Shown: positions 9,644 to 16,816 of the stretch, piece by piece
Position numbering within the stretch: position 1 is the first letter of the stretch
Layout: the number at the start of each line of letters is the position of its first letter
NCBI RefSeq assembly: GCF_004327335.1
Contig: NZ_QJUO01000001.1
Location: 124,001 to 188,000, forward strand
Length of the DNA stretch: 64,000 nt
Origin: Stutzerimonas kirkiae
GTDB lineage: Bacteria > Pseudomonadota > Gammaproteobacteria > Pseudomonadales > Pseudomonadaceae
Direction of reading: 5' to 3'
Translations under genes and position numbers: made by a program
Notes under the pieces: model-generated
The model's input: only the letters and a program-made list of their open reading frames with translations
What the model was told of the DNA's origin: nothing
Databases searched by the model: none

Positions 9644-10509
9644 TCTGCTACATCCATGCGAACAGGAAATGCATCGCCATTCAGAGCGTCCGGCAGACGG
9701 ATCTCGACGGCGACAGGGAGGTGGTCGGAAATCGGTTGCGGCAGCACATCGACCCGCTCGAGCGTCAGGCTCGGGCTGAGCAGGATGTGATCGAGGCAAC
9801 GCTGCGGACGCCAACTGGGGAAAGTCGCATTCACCTGCGGTGCCAACAGCCCCAAGTCACGCAGCGGCGAGTGCTCCAGCAGATCACGCGCATGGGTGTT
9901 CATATCACCCATCAGCACCTGATGCCGGTAACCCGAGATCAGTTCGCGAATATAGGCCAGTTGTCGGGTTCTGGTACGCCCGCCGAGCGCCAGGTGCATC
10001 ACCACGACCACCAGCGCATTCTCGCCCTCGCCGAAACGCAACAGGATCGCGCCTCGGCCGGCTGGCCCCGGCAGGGGATGATCTTCCAGCACGCGGGGCT
10101 CCAGACGGCTGAGGACACCATTGCTGTGTTGCGCGAAACGCCCAAGGTTGCGGTTGAGTTGCTGATACCAGTAAGGGAACGCACCAAGCTGGGCCAGGTG
10201 CTCGACCTGGTTCACATAGCCTGAACGCAAACTGCCACCATCGGCCTCCTGCAAGGCGACCAGATCATAATCGCCCAGCAGTTCGCCGATGCGCTGCAGG
10301 TTGCCCGAGCGCCCGGCATGAGGCAGCAAGTGCTGCCAGCTACGGGTGAGGTAATGGTGATAGCGTTCGGTGCTGATGCCGACCTGAATATTAAAACTCA
10401 ACAGGCGCAAGCGCCCGTCACAGGGCAGGCCATGCCCGTCCAGACACTCGGGGATGACCTGAGGGCAGCGTATATTGCCCGTACGCGAGGTACTCCAGCG
10501 GCGCAACAT
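9640..10509 (-). CDS. Endonuclease/exonuclease/phosphatase (EEP) family hydrolase
   Basis: A 289-residue protein of the DNase I-like EEP fold, a metal-dependent phosphodiesterase superfamily. Family motifs in order: LLSFNIQVG near residue 37, VALQEADGG (the catalytic Glu), HLALGGRTR, VLMGDMNTH (Asp/Asn pair) and CLDHILLS...SDHLPV (the catalytic Asp-His) at the C-terminus. No signal peptide is clear, so a cytoplasmic location is likely. The substrate cannot be told; relatives act on nucleic acids, phospholipids or small phosphoesters. It overlaps dgcH by 4 bp and lies 6 bp downstream of dsbA, so dsbA-EEP-dgcH-ampDh2 probably form one transcription unit. Confidence 0.85.
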   Translation of the reverse strand: MLRRWSTSRTGNIRCPQVIPECLDGHGLPCDGRLRLLSFNIQVGISTERYHHYLTRSWQHLLPHAGRSGNLQRIGELLGDYDLVALQEADGGSLRSGYVNQVEHLAQLGAFPYWYQQLNRNLGRFAQHSNGVLSRLEPRVLEDHPLPGPAGRGAILLRFGEGENALVVVVMHLALGGRTRTRQLAYIRELISGYRHQVLMGDMNTHARDLLEHSPLRDLGLLAPQVNATFPSWRPQRCLDHILLSPSLTLERVDVLPQPISDHLPVAVEIRLPDALNGDAFPVRMDVAE

Positions 10510-10515
10510 GGCTAT

Positions 10516-11145
10516 TTACCGGCTGGCGCGCTCTTTCTCGATCAGGAAGTCGGCGACCTCGAGCGTACGCTCGGCACCACCGGACGAACCCAGATCGAAA
10601 CGATACTTGCCATTGACCACCAGTACCGGAACGCCGGTGATCTGGTAGGCCATACCCAGCTTCTTGGCCTGCTCGACACGGCTCTTCACGCCAAAGGAGT
10701 TATAGGTCTTCAGGAAGGCTGCCTTGTCGACACCATGCCCGGCCAGGAAGTCGGCCATGTCATCGGGTGTCGCCAGCTTCTTGCCTTCATTGTGCAGAGC
10801 GGAAAACACCGCATTGTGCACGGAGTGCTCGACACCCAGCGTTTCCAGGGCGATGAACATCTGCCCGTGCAGATTCCATATGCCACCGAACATGGCCGGG
10901 ATACGCTTGAAGTCGACATCCTCGGGAAGTTTCTCGACCCAGGGATTGATCACCGGCTCGAACTGATAGCAATGCGGGCAGCCATACCAGAACAATTCGA
11001 CGACTTCGATCTTGCCCGGCTCGGCGACGGCGACCGGACTGCTCAGCTCGACGTACTCCTTGCCGGCCTGAAAGTCCGCCGCATGCGCGGACAATCCGAA
11101 AAGGCCGGCACTGGCCAGGAAGGCACCGAGAATGAATTTTCGCAT
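10516..11145 (-). CDS. dsbA: Thiol:disulfide interchange protein DsbA
   Basis: Periplasmic oxidase that introduces disulfide bonds into secreted proteins and is re-oxidised by DsbB. The 209-residue precursor starts at 11145 with a Sec signal peptide (MRKFILGAFLASAGLFGLSAHA). The start is supported by GGAG six bases upstream; an ATG at 11157 would add four residues. The thioredoxin-fold active site CPHC is in WYGCPHCYQ, and the cis-proline loop is TGVPVLVV. The C-terminus and length match Pseudomonas DsbA. It leads a leftward run with the EEP gene and dgcH. Upstream are 240 bp and then the intron, so its promoter lies between 11146 and the intron's 3' end. Confidence 0.95.
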   Translation of the reverse strand: MRKFILGAFLASAGLFGLSAHAADFQAGKEYVELSSPVAVAEPGKIEVVELFWYGCPHCYQFEPVINPWVEKLPEDVDFKRIPAMFGGIWNLHGQMFIALETLGVEHSVHNAVFSALHNEGKKLATPDDMADFLAGHGVDKAAFLKTYNSFGVKSRVEQAKKLGMAYQITGVPVLVVNGKYRFDLGSSGGAERTLEVADFLIEKERASR

Positions 11146-11385
11146 GTATGACTCCATTGGCTTTTCAAAGCGCTCTAGATTGGCTGACAGGCTGAATGAA
11201 AACACCCCGCCTGACTACTTCTTTTTGAGACGCGGTTACCAGATTTCAATTGTGTCGAGCATAAAAGGGCCATGGCCCGATTCTATATTGCCCGAGTCCT
11301 GGCCTGGCCCAACCCTGGAGGAGCGGACCTGGCCACCAAGCCCTCGCGGCGACCCGATCCACACCACGGCAACCGGCCAATCGGC
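11146..11385. other. dsbA upstream region with GGGCCATGGCCC palindrome
   Basis: 240 bp between dsbA and the intron 3' end. It holds no gene. A 12-bp perfect palindrome, GGGCCATGGCCC, lies at about 11268-11279 inside a wider imperfect dyad (TCGAGC...GCCCGAG). It should carry the dsbA promoter, because the cc4 terminator separates dsbA from upstream transcription. Confidence 0.35.
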
Positions 11386-12258
11386 ATAGGGGGCAGTCCT
11401 CATGGACTGCGCCCCTGCCACACCACCCGGCATGTGGGTCCGCACCGGGCGGTTCGAGAGATTGAGATCATGAGAGCCGGGGCAGTCCCAAGCGGTCGAA
11501 CCAGGCCAGGTTCAGCACGCTGTTGAGCTGCTTGCCGCTGTTGCGCCACCAGCATCCGCTGTTGGCCGCCACCCGGCGCGCCACGGCTACGCCTGCTCCC
11601 TGTGCACGCAATTCCCGGAATTGGGTCTTGCCTCGCTTCCATTGCTTGAGCTGGATTGCCCGCAGCCGATGCCGCAGCCATTCGTCCAGCGCCCGCCAGA
11701 CCCTCGGCGTCTGCGCCAGTCGGTAGTAGCCTTTCCAACCCAGCAGGTAGCTTCCCAGACGCTCGACCACCTGCCGCAGACTGCGACCTCCCGAACGGCG
11801 ACTCAGTTGCCGGATACGACGTTGCAGTCACCCGCCCCACCTTCTGGTGGGCATCTGACTTCAGGTCATGTCGCATCGGGATGGCCTATGACACTCTCTC
11901 TCGTTCGGCCCTTCGTCAAAAAAAACTACTACGGCCTCTGCTGACTTCTCGCTCCGGTTCGACACCGTTACCCTTTCAGGATCGAGGCGAGATCTCCCCA
12001 GGTAAGAACGCACTCCTTCTCTGCACAACCGCCGGATTTACGCCACTTCCTCTTGATCACCAGAGCTTGGCGGTTGCATGCCCGCTCGCCCTGCTCGGCA
12101 GCGCCTTCTATCCGGTTCTTGTCCATCGGCTCGCAGATTACGCTCTACGCTTCCTCCCCACGCTCGGTCGCCTTCACGCAGTTGCGCTTCACTTCGTTCG
12201 CGGTGATCAGCTTACGGTGGGACTTGCACCCACAGGAGTGCGCCCATGCTGGGCGCAC
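11386..12258 (-). mobile_element. Group II intron, bacterial class C type, internally deleted
   Basis: On the minus strand the element begins GTGCGCCCAGCATGGGC (5' GUGCG consensus at 12258) followed by a domain I-like segment with GGTGCAAGTCCCACC, then the GAAGTCAGCAGAGGC segment typically found shortly before the intron ORF. At the 3' side a class C-type domain V lies at about 11421-11455 (GAACCGCCCGG...CCGGGTGGTGT, CGC triad). A domain VI-like hairpin follows (GGGGCGCAGTCC/GGACTGCCCCC), ending near 11386. Length is about 873 bp; intact introns with a reverse transcriptase are usually near 1.9 kb, so most of the ORF has been lost. The 5' end abuts the U-tract of the cc4 terminator, the insertion preference known for class C introns. 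Exact ends are inferred. Confidence 0.85.
11468..11827 (-). pseudogene. Group II intron reverse transcriptase/maturase, C-terminal remnant
   Basis: Only the C-terminal maturase part of the intron-encoded protein remains, about 119 codons after an in-frame TGA. The reading is RRIRQLSRRSGGRSLRQVV, then the hallmark LGSYLLGWKGYYRLAQTP, LDEWLRHRLRAIQLKQWKRG and the terminal LNSVLNLAWFDRLGLPRLS. The catalytic reverse-transcriptase motifs, including YADD, are absent. An ATG at 11876 within the intron begins a short segment in a different frame, consistent with an internal deletion near 11828-11840 that also shifted the frame. It cannot support retromobility on its own; splicing could still occur if a maturase is supplied in trans. 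Confidence 0.9.
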
Positions 12259-12291
12259 AAAAAAAAGGCGACCGGGAAATTCCCGGTCGCC
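12259..12291 (-). terminator. Intrinsic terminator of cc4
   Basis: A perfect 11-bp stem (GGCGACCGGGA/TCCCGGTCGCC) with a 3-base loop is followed on the minus strand by eight T residues (12259-12266). It lies 24 bp past the cc4 stop. The plus side has four T residues. The group II intron begins at the very next base. Confidence 0.95.
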
Positions 12292-12314
12292 TTTTATGAC
12301 CACGAATCGAGCTA

Positions 12315-12947
12315 TCAGTGCAGCCCCTGGATATAACTGGCCAGTGCCTCGATATCCTTGTTACTCAGCTTGGCCGCGATGCTGCGCATGATCTGCGCAT
12401 CGCCATCGTTGGTGCGGTCGCCTTCGCGGAAGTCGGTCAGTTGCTTGGCCGTGTAGGCGGCATGCTGGCCACCCAGGTGCGGGTAGGCCGCCGCTTCGAT
12501 ACCGGCGCCATTCGGGGCGTGGCAACCGGTGCAGGCCGGCATGCCGAGTTCCAGCTTGCCGCCGCGGAAGAGGCGCTCGCCATGCTCGACCAGCGCCGGG
12601 TCGGCAAAACCGACGGCCGTTTTCTGGCTGGAGAAATAGGCAGCGATATCCAGCAGATCCTGATCGTTATACGAGTCCAGCATGGCGGTCATTTCCAGAA
12701 TCTTGCGCCCGGTGCCGGGGGCGGCTGTCGGCGAGCTACCGGCCTTGATATCCTTGAGCTGTTTGAGCAGGTACTTCTCCCCCTGGCCAGCGAGCTTGGG
12801 GAAGTTCGGCAGGGGGCTGTTACCATCGGTGCCATGGCAGGCAACACACAGGGCGACCTTGCCTTGACCGGCCTGTGCATCTCCAGCCGCATGGGCCATA
12901 CCGGTGATGCCAAGGGTCAACAGCAGACTCACGAGTACTTTGTTCAT
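12315..12947 (-). CDS. cc4: Cytochrome c4, di-haem
   Basis: Periplasmic di-haem electron carrier that passes electrons to terminal oxidases. The 210-residue precursor has a signal peptide (MNKVLVSLLLTLGITGMAHA). Two class I cytochrome c domains each carry a CXXCH haem-binding motif (CVACH near residue 35, CTGCH near residue 135), with later Met axial-ligand candidates (LEMTAM, IMRSIA). The ATG at 12947 is preferred over an upstream TTG because the signal peptide begins there. A strong terminator follows its stop. engB is divergent with a 255-bp shared upstream region. Length and two-domain layout are standard for the family. Confidence 0.95.
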   Translation of the reverse strand: MNKVLVSLLLTLGITGMAHAAGDAQAGQGKVALCVACHGTDGNSPLPNFPKLAGQGEKYLLKQLKDIKAGSSPTAAPGTGRKILEMTAMLDSYNDQDLLDIAAYFSSQKTAVGFADPALVEHGERLFRGGKLELGMPACTGCHAPNGAGIEAAAYPHLGGQHAAYTAKQLTDFREGDRTNDGDAQIMRSIAAKLSNKDIEALASYIQGLH

Positions 12948-13202
12948 CAGCTCATCCAACTACGGCTAAAGGGTTTGTTAGAAATCTTTTTCGGCCACAG
13001 GCAGCACAGGGCCGCAGCAGCACTCGTTATAGGGCGTACCATCTCCGGCCAACACCACCGGGAAGCATCGCAGGTCGCTCGAAAACGCCGTCCTGCCTGC
13101 TTTCCAGACCAAAGCGCACACAAAATTTGCGGCATTATATACTGGCGCCCCTGAAACGGAAATGAACCATTGCCGCACCCCCGCACACTCACCGGAACGA
13201 CC

Positions 13203-13847
13203 ATGCTCCCGAAAAATCCGATACTCGGCCTGTGCCAACAGGCCTCATTCATGATCAGCGCAGCCAAGGTCGACCAGTGCCCGCCGGACGAGGGCATGGA
13301 GGTCGCCTTTGCCGGCCGTTCCAACGCAGGCAAGTCCAGCGCACTGAACACCCTGACCCACGCCAACCTGGCCCGCACCTCTAAAACACCAGGGCGCACC
13401 CAGTTGCTCAACTTCTTCGTGCTGGATGAACAGCGCCGCCTGGTCGACCTGCCGGGCTACGGCTACGCCAAGGTGCCCATCCCGCTCAAGCAGCATTGGC
13501 AACGTCACCTGGAAGCTTATCTGGGCAGTCGTGAAAGCCTGGTCGGCGTCTTCCTGATGATGGACATACGCCACCCGCTGACCGAGTTCGACCGCATGAT
13601 GCTGGACTGGGCCAGCGCCAGTCAGATGCCCCTGCACATCCTGCTGACCAAGGCGGACAAGCTGGCCTTCGGTGCCGCCAAGAACGCGCTGCTGAACATC
13701 CGTCGCGATATCCACCGGCAATGGGGTACGGACATCGGCATCCAGCCGTTTTCCGCGCCCAAGCGCCAGGGCGTGGAGGAAGCCCAACAGGTGCTGGCTG
13801 AATGGCTGGGACTGCTGGAAGAGGCCGGGCAAACGGAGCAAGACTGA
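13203..13847 (+). CDS. engB: Ribosome biogenesis GTPase YihA/YsxC/EngB
   Basis: Essential GTPase for assembly of the large ribosomal subunit. The 214-residue protein starts at 13203 ([16 protein letters not shown]); the upstream extension of the frame is not family-like. G motifs are all present: G1 [10 protein letters not shown]2 with [10 protein letters not shown]3 [10 protein letters not shown]4 LLTKADK and G5 SAPKRQG. It is divergent from cc4. Between its stop and the convergent response-regulator gene, a 6-bp stem CCGGAT/ATCCGG (13862-13879) without a U-tract may act as a weak terminator. Identification is secure. Confidence 0.96.
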   Translation: MLPKNPILGLCQQASFMISAAKVDQCPPDEGMEVAFAGRSNAGKSSALNTLTHANLARTSKTPGRTQLLNFFVLDEQRRLVDLPGYGYAKVPIPLKQHWQRHLEAYLGSRESLVGVFLMMDIRHPLTEFDRMMLDWASASQMPLHILLTKADKLAFGAAKNALLNIRRDIHRQWGTDIGIQPFSAPKRQGVEEAQQVLAEWLGLLEEAGQTEQD

Positions 13848-13899
13848 GCCCGCTCACCGGCCCGGATCGTTCAATCCGGCCCCCGGCGGCGGCGGACCA

Positions 13900-14820
13900 T
13901 CACGCGCCGGGCGTGAAGTGTTTCTGTGCCGTGCCGCGGGCAATCAGGCGCGAAAGGTAGTCGAGCTTCTGTGGATCACGATCGACAAAACGAAACGTCA
14001 ACTGCAGCCAGTCGCTGTCGGGCCTGGGCTCCAGCGCGGCCACCGCGTGCAGATAACCATTGAGGCGGGCGACCTCGCCGCCCTCGCCCTGCTCCAGATC
14101 GAGTACCGCGCTTTCCAGAACCTGTGGCAGCGATTCGCTGCGACGTACCACCAGCGCCGCCTCCTTCAGGCTCAGCCCCTTGATCACGCACGCCATGGTG
14201 CCTATCGAGAGACGCAGTTGCCCCTGCCCTCGCCCGGAGGCCGCGCCAGGCTTCGCCGCACTGACAACTGGCTTGGCGGCAGCGGTGGCCGGTGACGGCA
14301 AGCCCAGCGAGGGCGCCGCGGGTGCGGGTGCGGCGACCTTGACGTCCGAACGGCCCGAGGTCAATGCCGCCAGGGAATCATTGCCCGTACCGGTAATGAC
14401 ACTCCTTGTCGGCGCGCTGGCAACCAGTGCCTCGAGCTTGCCCGCACGGCTCAACGCCTTGCGCACCTTGTTGGTCAACTGCTCGTTGGTGAACGGCTTG
14501 CCGATGAAGTCGGAAACGCCCGACTGGATGGCCTGCACCACGTTTTCCTTGTCGCCACGGCTGGTCACCATGATGAAGGGTATGGTCTTCAGCGTCTCAT
14601 GCGCGCGGCACCAGGTCAGCAACTCCAGGCCGGACATCTCCGGCATTTCCCAGTCGCAGAGAATCAGGTCGAATCGCTCGCGCGTCAGCAACTGCTGCGC
14701 CTTGCGCCCATCCACCGCGTCCTCGAGACGAATACCCGGGAACTGGCTGCGCAAACCCTTCTTCACCAGATCACGGATGAAAGGGGCATCGTCCACCACC
14801 AGCACACTGACCTTGCTCAT
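13900..14820 (-). CDS. CheY-like response regulator with C-terminal PilZ-like domain
   Basis: A 306-residue cytoplasmic regulator. Residues 1-125 form a receiver domain (VLVVDDAPFIRDLV; phosphoacceptor Asp in LILCDWEMPEMSG; conserved Thr/Ser in VTSRGD; Lys in GKPF). A linker rich in Ala, Pro and Lys (about 150-205) joins it to a C-terminal domain of about 100 residues (IGTMACVIKGLSLKEAAL...LQLTFRFVD). That domain resembles the divergent PilZ domains seen in Pseudomonas regulators, which may sense cyclic di-GMP. The start at 14820 has AGGAGTGTTTG ahead of it. No kinase gene is adjacent. Output and signal are unknown. Confidence 0.8.
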   Translation of the reverse strand: MSKVSVLVVDDAPFIRDLVKKGLRSQFPGIRLEDAVDGRKAQQLLTRERFDLILCDWEMPEMSGLELLTWCRAHETLKTIPFIMVTSRGDKENVVQAIQSGVSDFIGKPFTNEQLTNKVRKALSRAGKLEALVASAPTRSVITGTGNDSLAALTSGRSDVKVAAPAPAAPSLGLPSPATAAAKPVVSAAKPGAASGRGQGQLRLSIGTMACVIKGLSLKEAALVVRRSESLPQVLESAVLDLEQGEGGEVARLNGYLHAVAALEPRPDSDWLQLTFRFVDRDPQKLDYLSRLIARGTAQKHFTPGA

Positions 14821-15014
14821 CAAACACTCCTGCTCCAATAGCGTCAGCATATCGGCATGGGTACGCCGAAATAAAGCGTTATGGCAAAATGCCGCCGCGC
14901 AATCCCCACAGCCAGCCTTCCAATCTCCCGTATGCGGTCGGCCCCCGGTACAGGGGACAAGCACAGCCGCCAGCGGGCATACTCCTGGCTCGACAACAGC
15001 CCCACGAGGCCATC

Positions 15015-15803
15015 ATGGTCCAGCATATCCTCGTAGCCCATGACCTGAGTCAGGAAGCCGATATCGCCTTGCGCCGGGGCGCGCAATTGGCGCACCAGAT
15101 GTCGGCACACCTGAGTCTCGTGCATGTACTGGCCCAGGCGCAGGATGAGACGCAGGCCCGCGCCGCCCTGCAGAAGCGCTTGCAGGCAAATGCCCTGGGC
15201 GATTTGCCCTGCTGGATCAGGCAAGGCAGCGCCGTGGAAGAAGTGCTGACCCAGGCCCGGGGGCTGGAGGCAGCACTGCTGGTACTCGGGCAGCATCATC
15301 GCCAGTCACCCCGGGGCTTCGCCGGAACCACGCTGGAGCGCATCCTGCTCGGCAGCGATACCCCCCTGCTATTGGTGATACGCAACAATGCCCAGCCTTA
15401 TACACGGGCGCTGGCAGCCCTGGATTTTTCCGGCAGCGCCGACCGGGCGCTGCATATGGCCCGGCGACTGCTGCCCGACGGGGCGGAACTGCATGCCCTG
15501 CATATCCATGAAACGACCGAACTGCATGCGACGAGCGATGATGAGCTGGCGCTGCAACGCAGCCTGTTCGAACAACTGCTCGAAGATAATCGCCAGCATT
15601 GGCCTGTGCGCACGGTGCAGATGAACCACAGCCTGGTTGCCGGCGAGCGGGGCAGACGCCTGGAGGAAGCCGTTGCGCAGCGACAGCCACAACTGCTGGC
15701 CATGGGTGCCAGCCGCCGGGCGCAGATGAGCAGCGCCCTGCTCGGCAGCCTGACCCGCGAGGTCCTGCAGCAGCCACCCTGCGATATCCTGGTGGCGCCC
15801 TGA
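15015..15803 (+). CDS. Universal stress protein, tandem Usp domains
   Basis: A 262-residue cytoplasmic protein made of two Usp (UspA-fold) halves: residues 1-125 (VQHILVAHDLSQEADIALRRG...LLVLGQHHRQS...LLLVIRNN) and 130-262 (TRALAALDFSGSADRALHMARRLL...LAMGASRRAQ...PCDILVAP). The G-2x-G-9x-G ATP-binding signature is only partly visible in each half. The start at 15015 has GAGG just upstream; the frame extends further 5' but overlaps the upstream region of the response regulator without family similarity. Such proteins support survival under stress such as anaerobiosis. It is divergent from the CheY-PilZ gene. Confidence 0.85.
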   Translation: MVQHILVAHDLSQEADIALRRGAQLAHQMSAHLSLVHVLAQAQDETQARAALQKRLQANALGDLPCWIRQGSAVEEVLTQARGLEAALLVLGQHHRQSPRGFAGTTLERILLGSDTPLLLVIRNNAQPYTRALAALDFSGSADRALHMARRLLPDGAELHALHIHETTELHATSDDELALQRSLFEQLLEDNRQHWPVRTVQMNHSLVAGERGRRLEEAVAQRQPQLLAMGASRRAQMSSALLGSLTREVLQQPPCDILVAP

Positions 15804-15962
15804 GGGGACCGGGCTCACGTCAACCAACGCAGGGTACGCCAGGGCAGCGGCCACTCGATCCGTAATGCGACTCTCGTGTTGCGTCAACGATCACGTGTCG
15901 CAGCGGATAATGGTGCACCCTACGCCTGAGCACAGGCCGACGTTGATGCTTGGCAAACTCCC
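15804..15962. other. Spacer between usp gene and MITE-like element
   Basis: About 160 bp after the Usp gene with no ORF of coding character. I see no clear terminator here; transcription may run into the adjacent inverted-repeat element, which contains a hairpin with T-tracts. Confidence 0.3.
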
Positions 15963-16345
15963 AGGGTCTGTTGACGTTTCGTCGCGCCCGCGCCGGAGCC
16001 AGTTTTTACACGAGGCAAGGCGCGAGATGCGAAGTTTGTTCAGCGCGTCCATGCGCTTCACCCCTTCGGGGCTTACGCCCAAAAACGCTCCTGGCGTTTT
16101 TGTAGTGGGCTAAATGAGTCATCGAGTAACGCAGCCTCGTGTAAAAACTGGCCCGGCCCTCCGGGTTGTGAGAGAAATTCCTCCCGCTGTCGTTGCAGGA
16201 CTTGGCAAGGGAATGAGCATTGCCTGCGTCCTGCGCAATCTCCAGGAATGGAGTGAATGCCGCAAGCCCGTCGGGAACGGGCGCGGCCTGGCCGGGAGGA
16301 ATTTCTCGCAACAACGCGGCTCGCGACGAAACGTCAACAGACCCT
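15963..16345. mobile_element. 383-bp MITE-like element with perfect terminal inverted repeats
   Basis: A 24-bp perfect terminal inverted repeat (outer sequence AGGGTCTGTTGACGTTTCGT) occupies 15963-15986 and 16322-16345. Inside are two further inverted pairs: GCCAGTTTTTACACGAGGC (about 15998-16016) against its complement at about 16131-16149, and GAGAAATTCCTCCCG (about 16172-16186) against its complement near 16296-16310. A hairpin with A/T flanks, AAAAACGC-N5-GCGTTTTT-like, lies at about 16081-16101. No ORF encodes a transposase and no target-site duplication is obvious. It is therefore non-autonomous and would need a transposase from elsewhere. It ends 9 bp before the stop of the YegP-type gene. 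Confidence 0.75.
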
Positions 16346-16354
16346 AGCGCTGCA

Positions 16355-16693
16355 TCACAAACCGCTATCGTCCTGCAGGCTGGCCTCCGGCGCATTATTC
16401 TTCACCGACTCGACCCCCGCATTGCGGCTGGCGGCGCTGGTGTATAGCTGGCTCTGCCCGACGACCTGGCCATTGGTCGCTTTCAAGACGAAATAGTACT
16501 TGTCGTTGCTCGACTCCTTGAGTTCGAAAGCGCCCTCGCGCACGGCATTGCGCCGCACCGAGTCGATACCGTTGAGCGCGGAGGCGTGCGCCTTGTACTG
16601 CTCGCTGGTGAGGATCACCTGCCCATTGCCGGCCAATAGATTGAAGTGGAACTGCCCGTTCTGGGCTTTCTTCAGATGGAATTTTCCGGACAT
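16355..16693 (-). CDS. YegP-type DUF1508 tandem-repeat protein
   Basis: A 112-residue protein made of two DUF1508 repeats: residues 1-50 (GKFHLKKAQNGQFHFNLLAGNGQVILTSE...YKAHASALNGIDSVRRNA) and 53-100 (GAFELKESSNDKYYFVLKATNGQVVGQSQLYTSAASRNAGVESVKNNA). Length and repeat layout match the UPF0339/YegP family, whose function is not established. The start at 16693 has AGGAGAAATGCG immediately upstream. It is flanked by the MITE-like element at its 3' end and by the siderophore receptor gene (convergent in layout only by spacing; same strand) on the other side. Confidence 0.85.
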   Translation of the reverse strand: MSGKFHLKKAQNGQFHFNLLAGNGQVILTSEQYKAHASALNGIDSVRRNAVREGAFELKESSNDKYYFVLKATNGQVVGQSQLYTSAASRNAGVESVKNNAPEASLQDDSGL

Positions 16694-16816
16694 CGCATTT
16701 CTCCTGAGTGAACATGGCCACTCAAGACTAGCCGCAATCAGGAATGCCGTCAGCAGGATGGAGACAGACGTAGCGCAACGGCACGGACAGGCTTTGCCCA
16801 TCCGTGCCAGGCTGAT

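Noticed and set aside
13862-13879. Intrinsic terminator between engB and the response regulator
   Set aside because: The stem is only 6 bp with no T-tract on either strand; mentioned under engB but not listed as a terminator.
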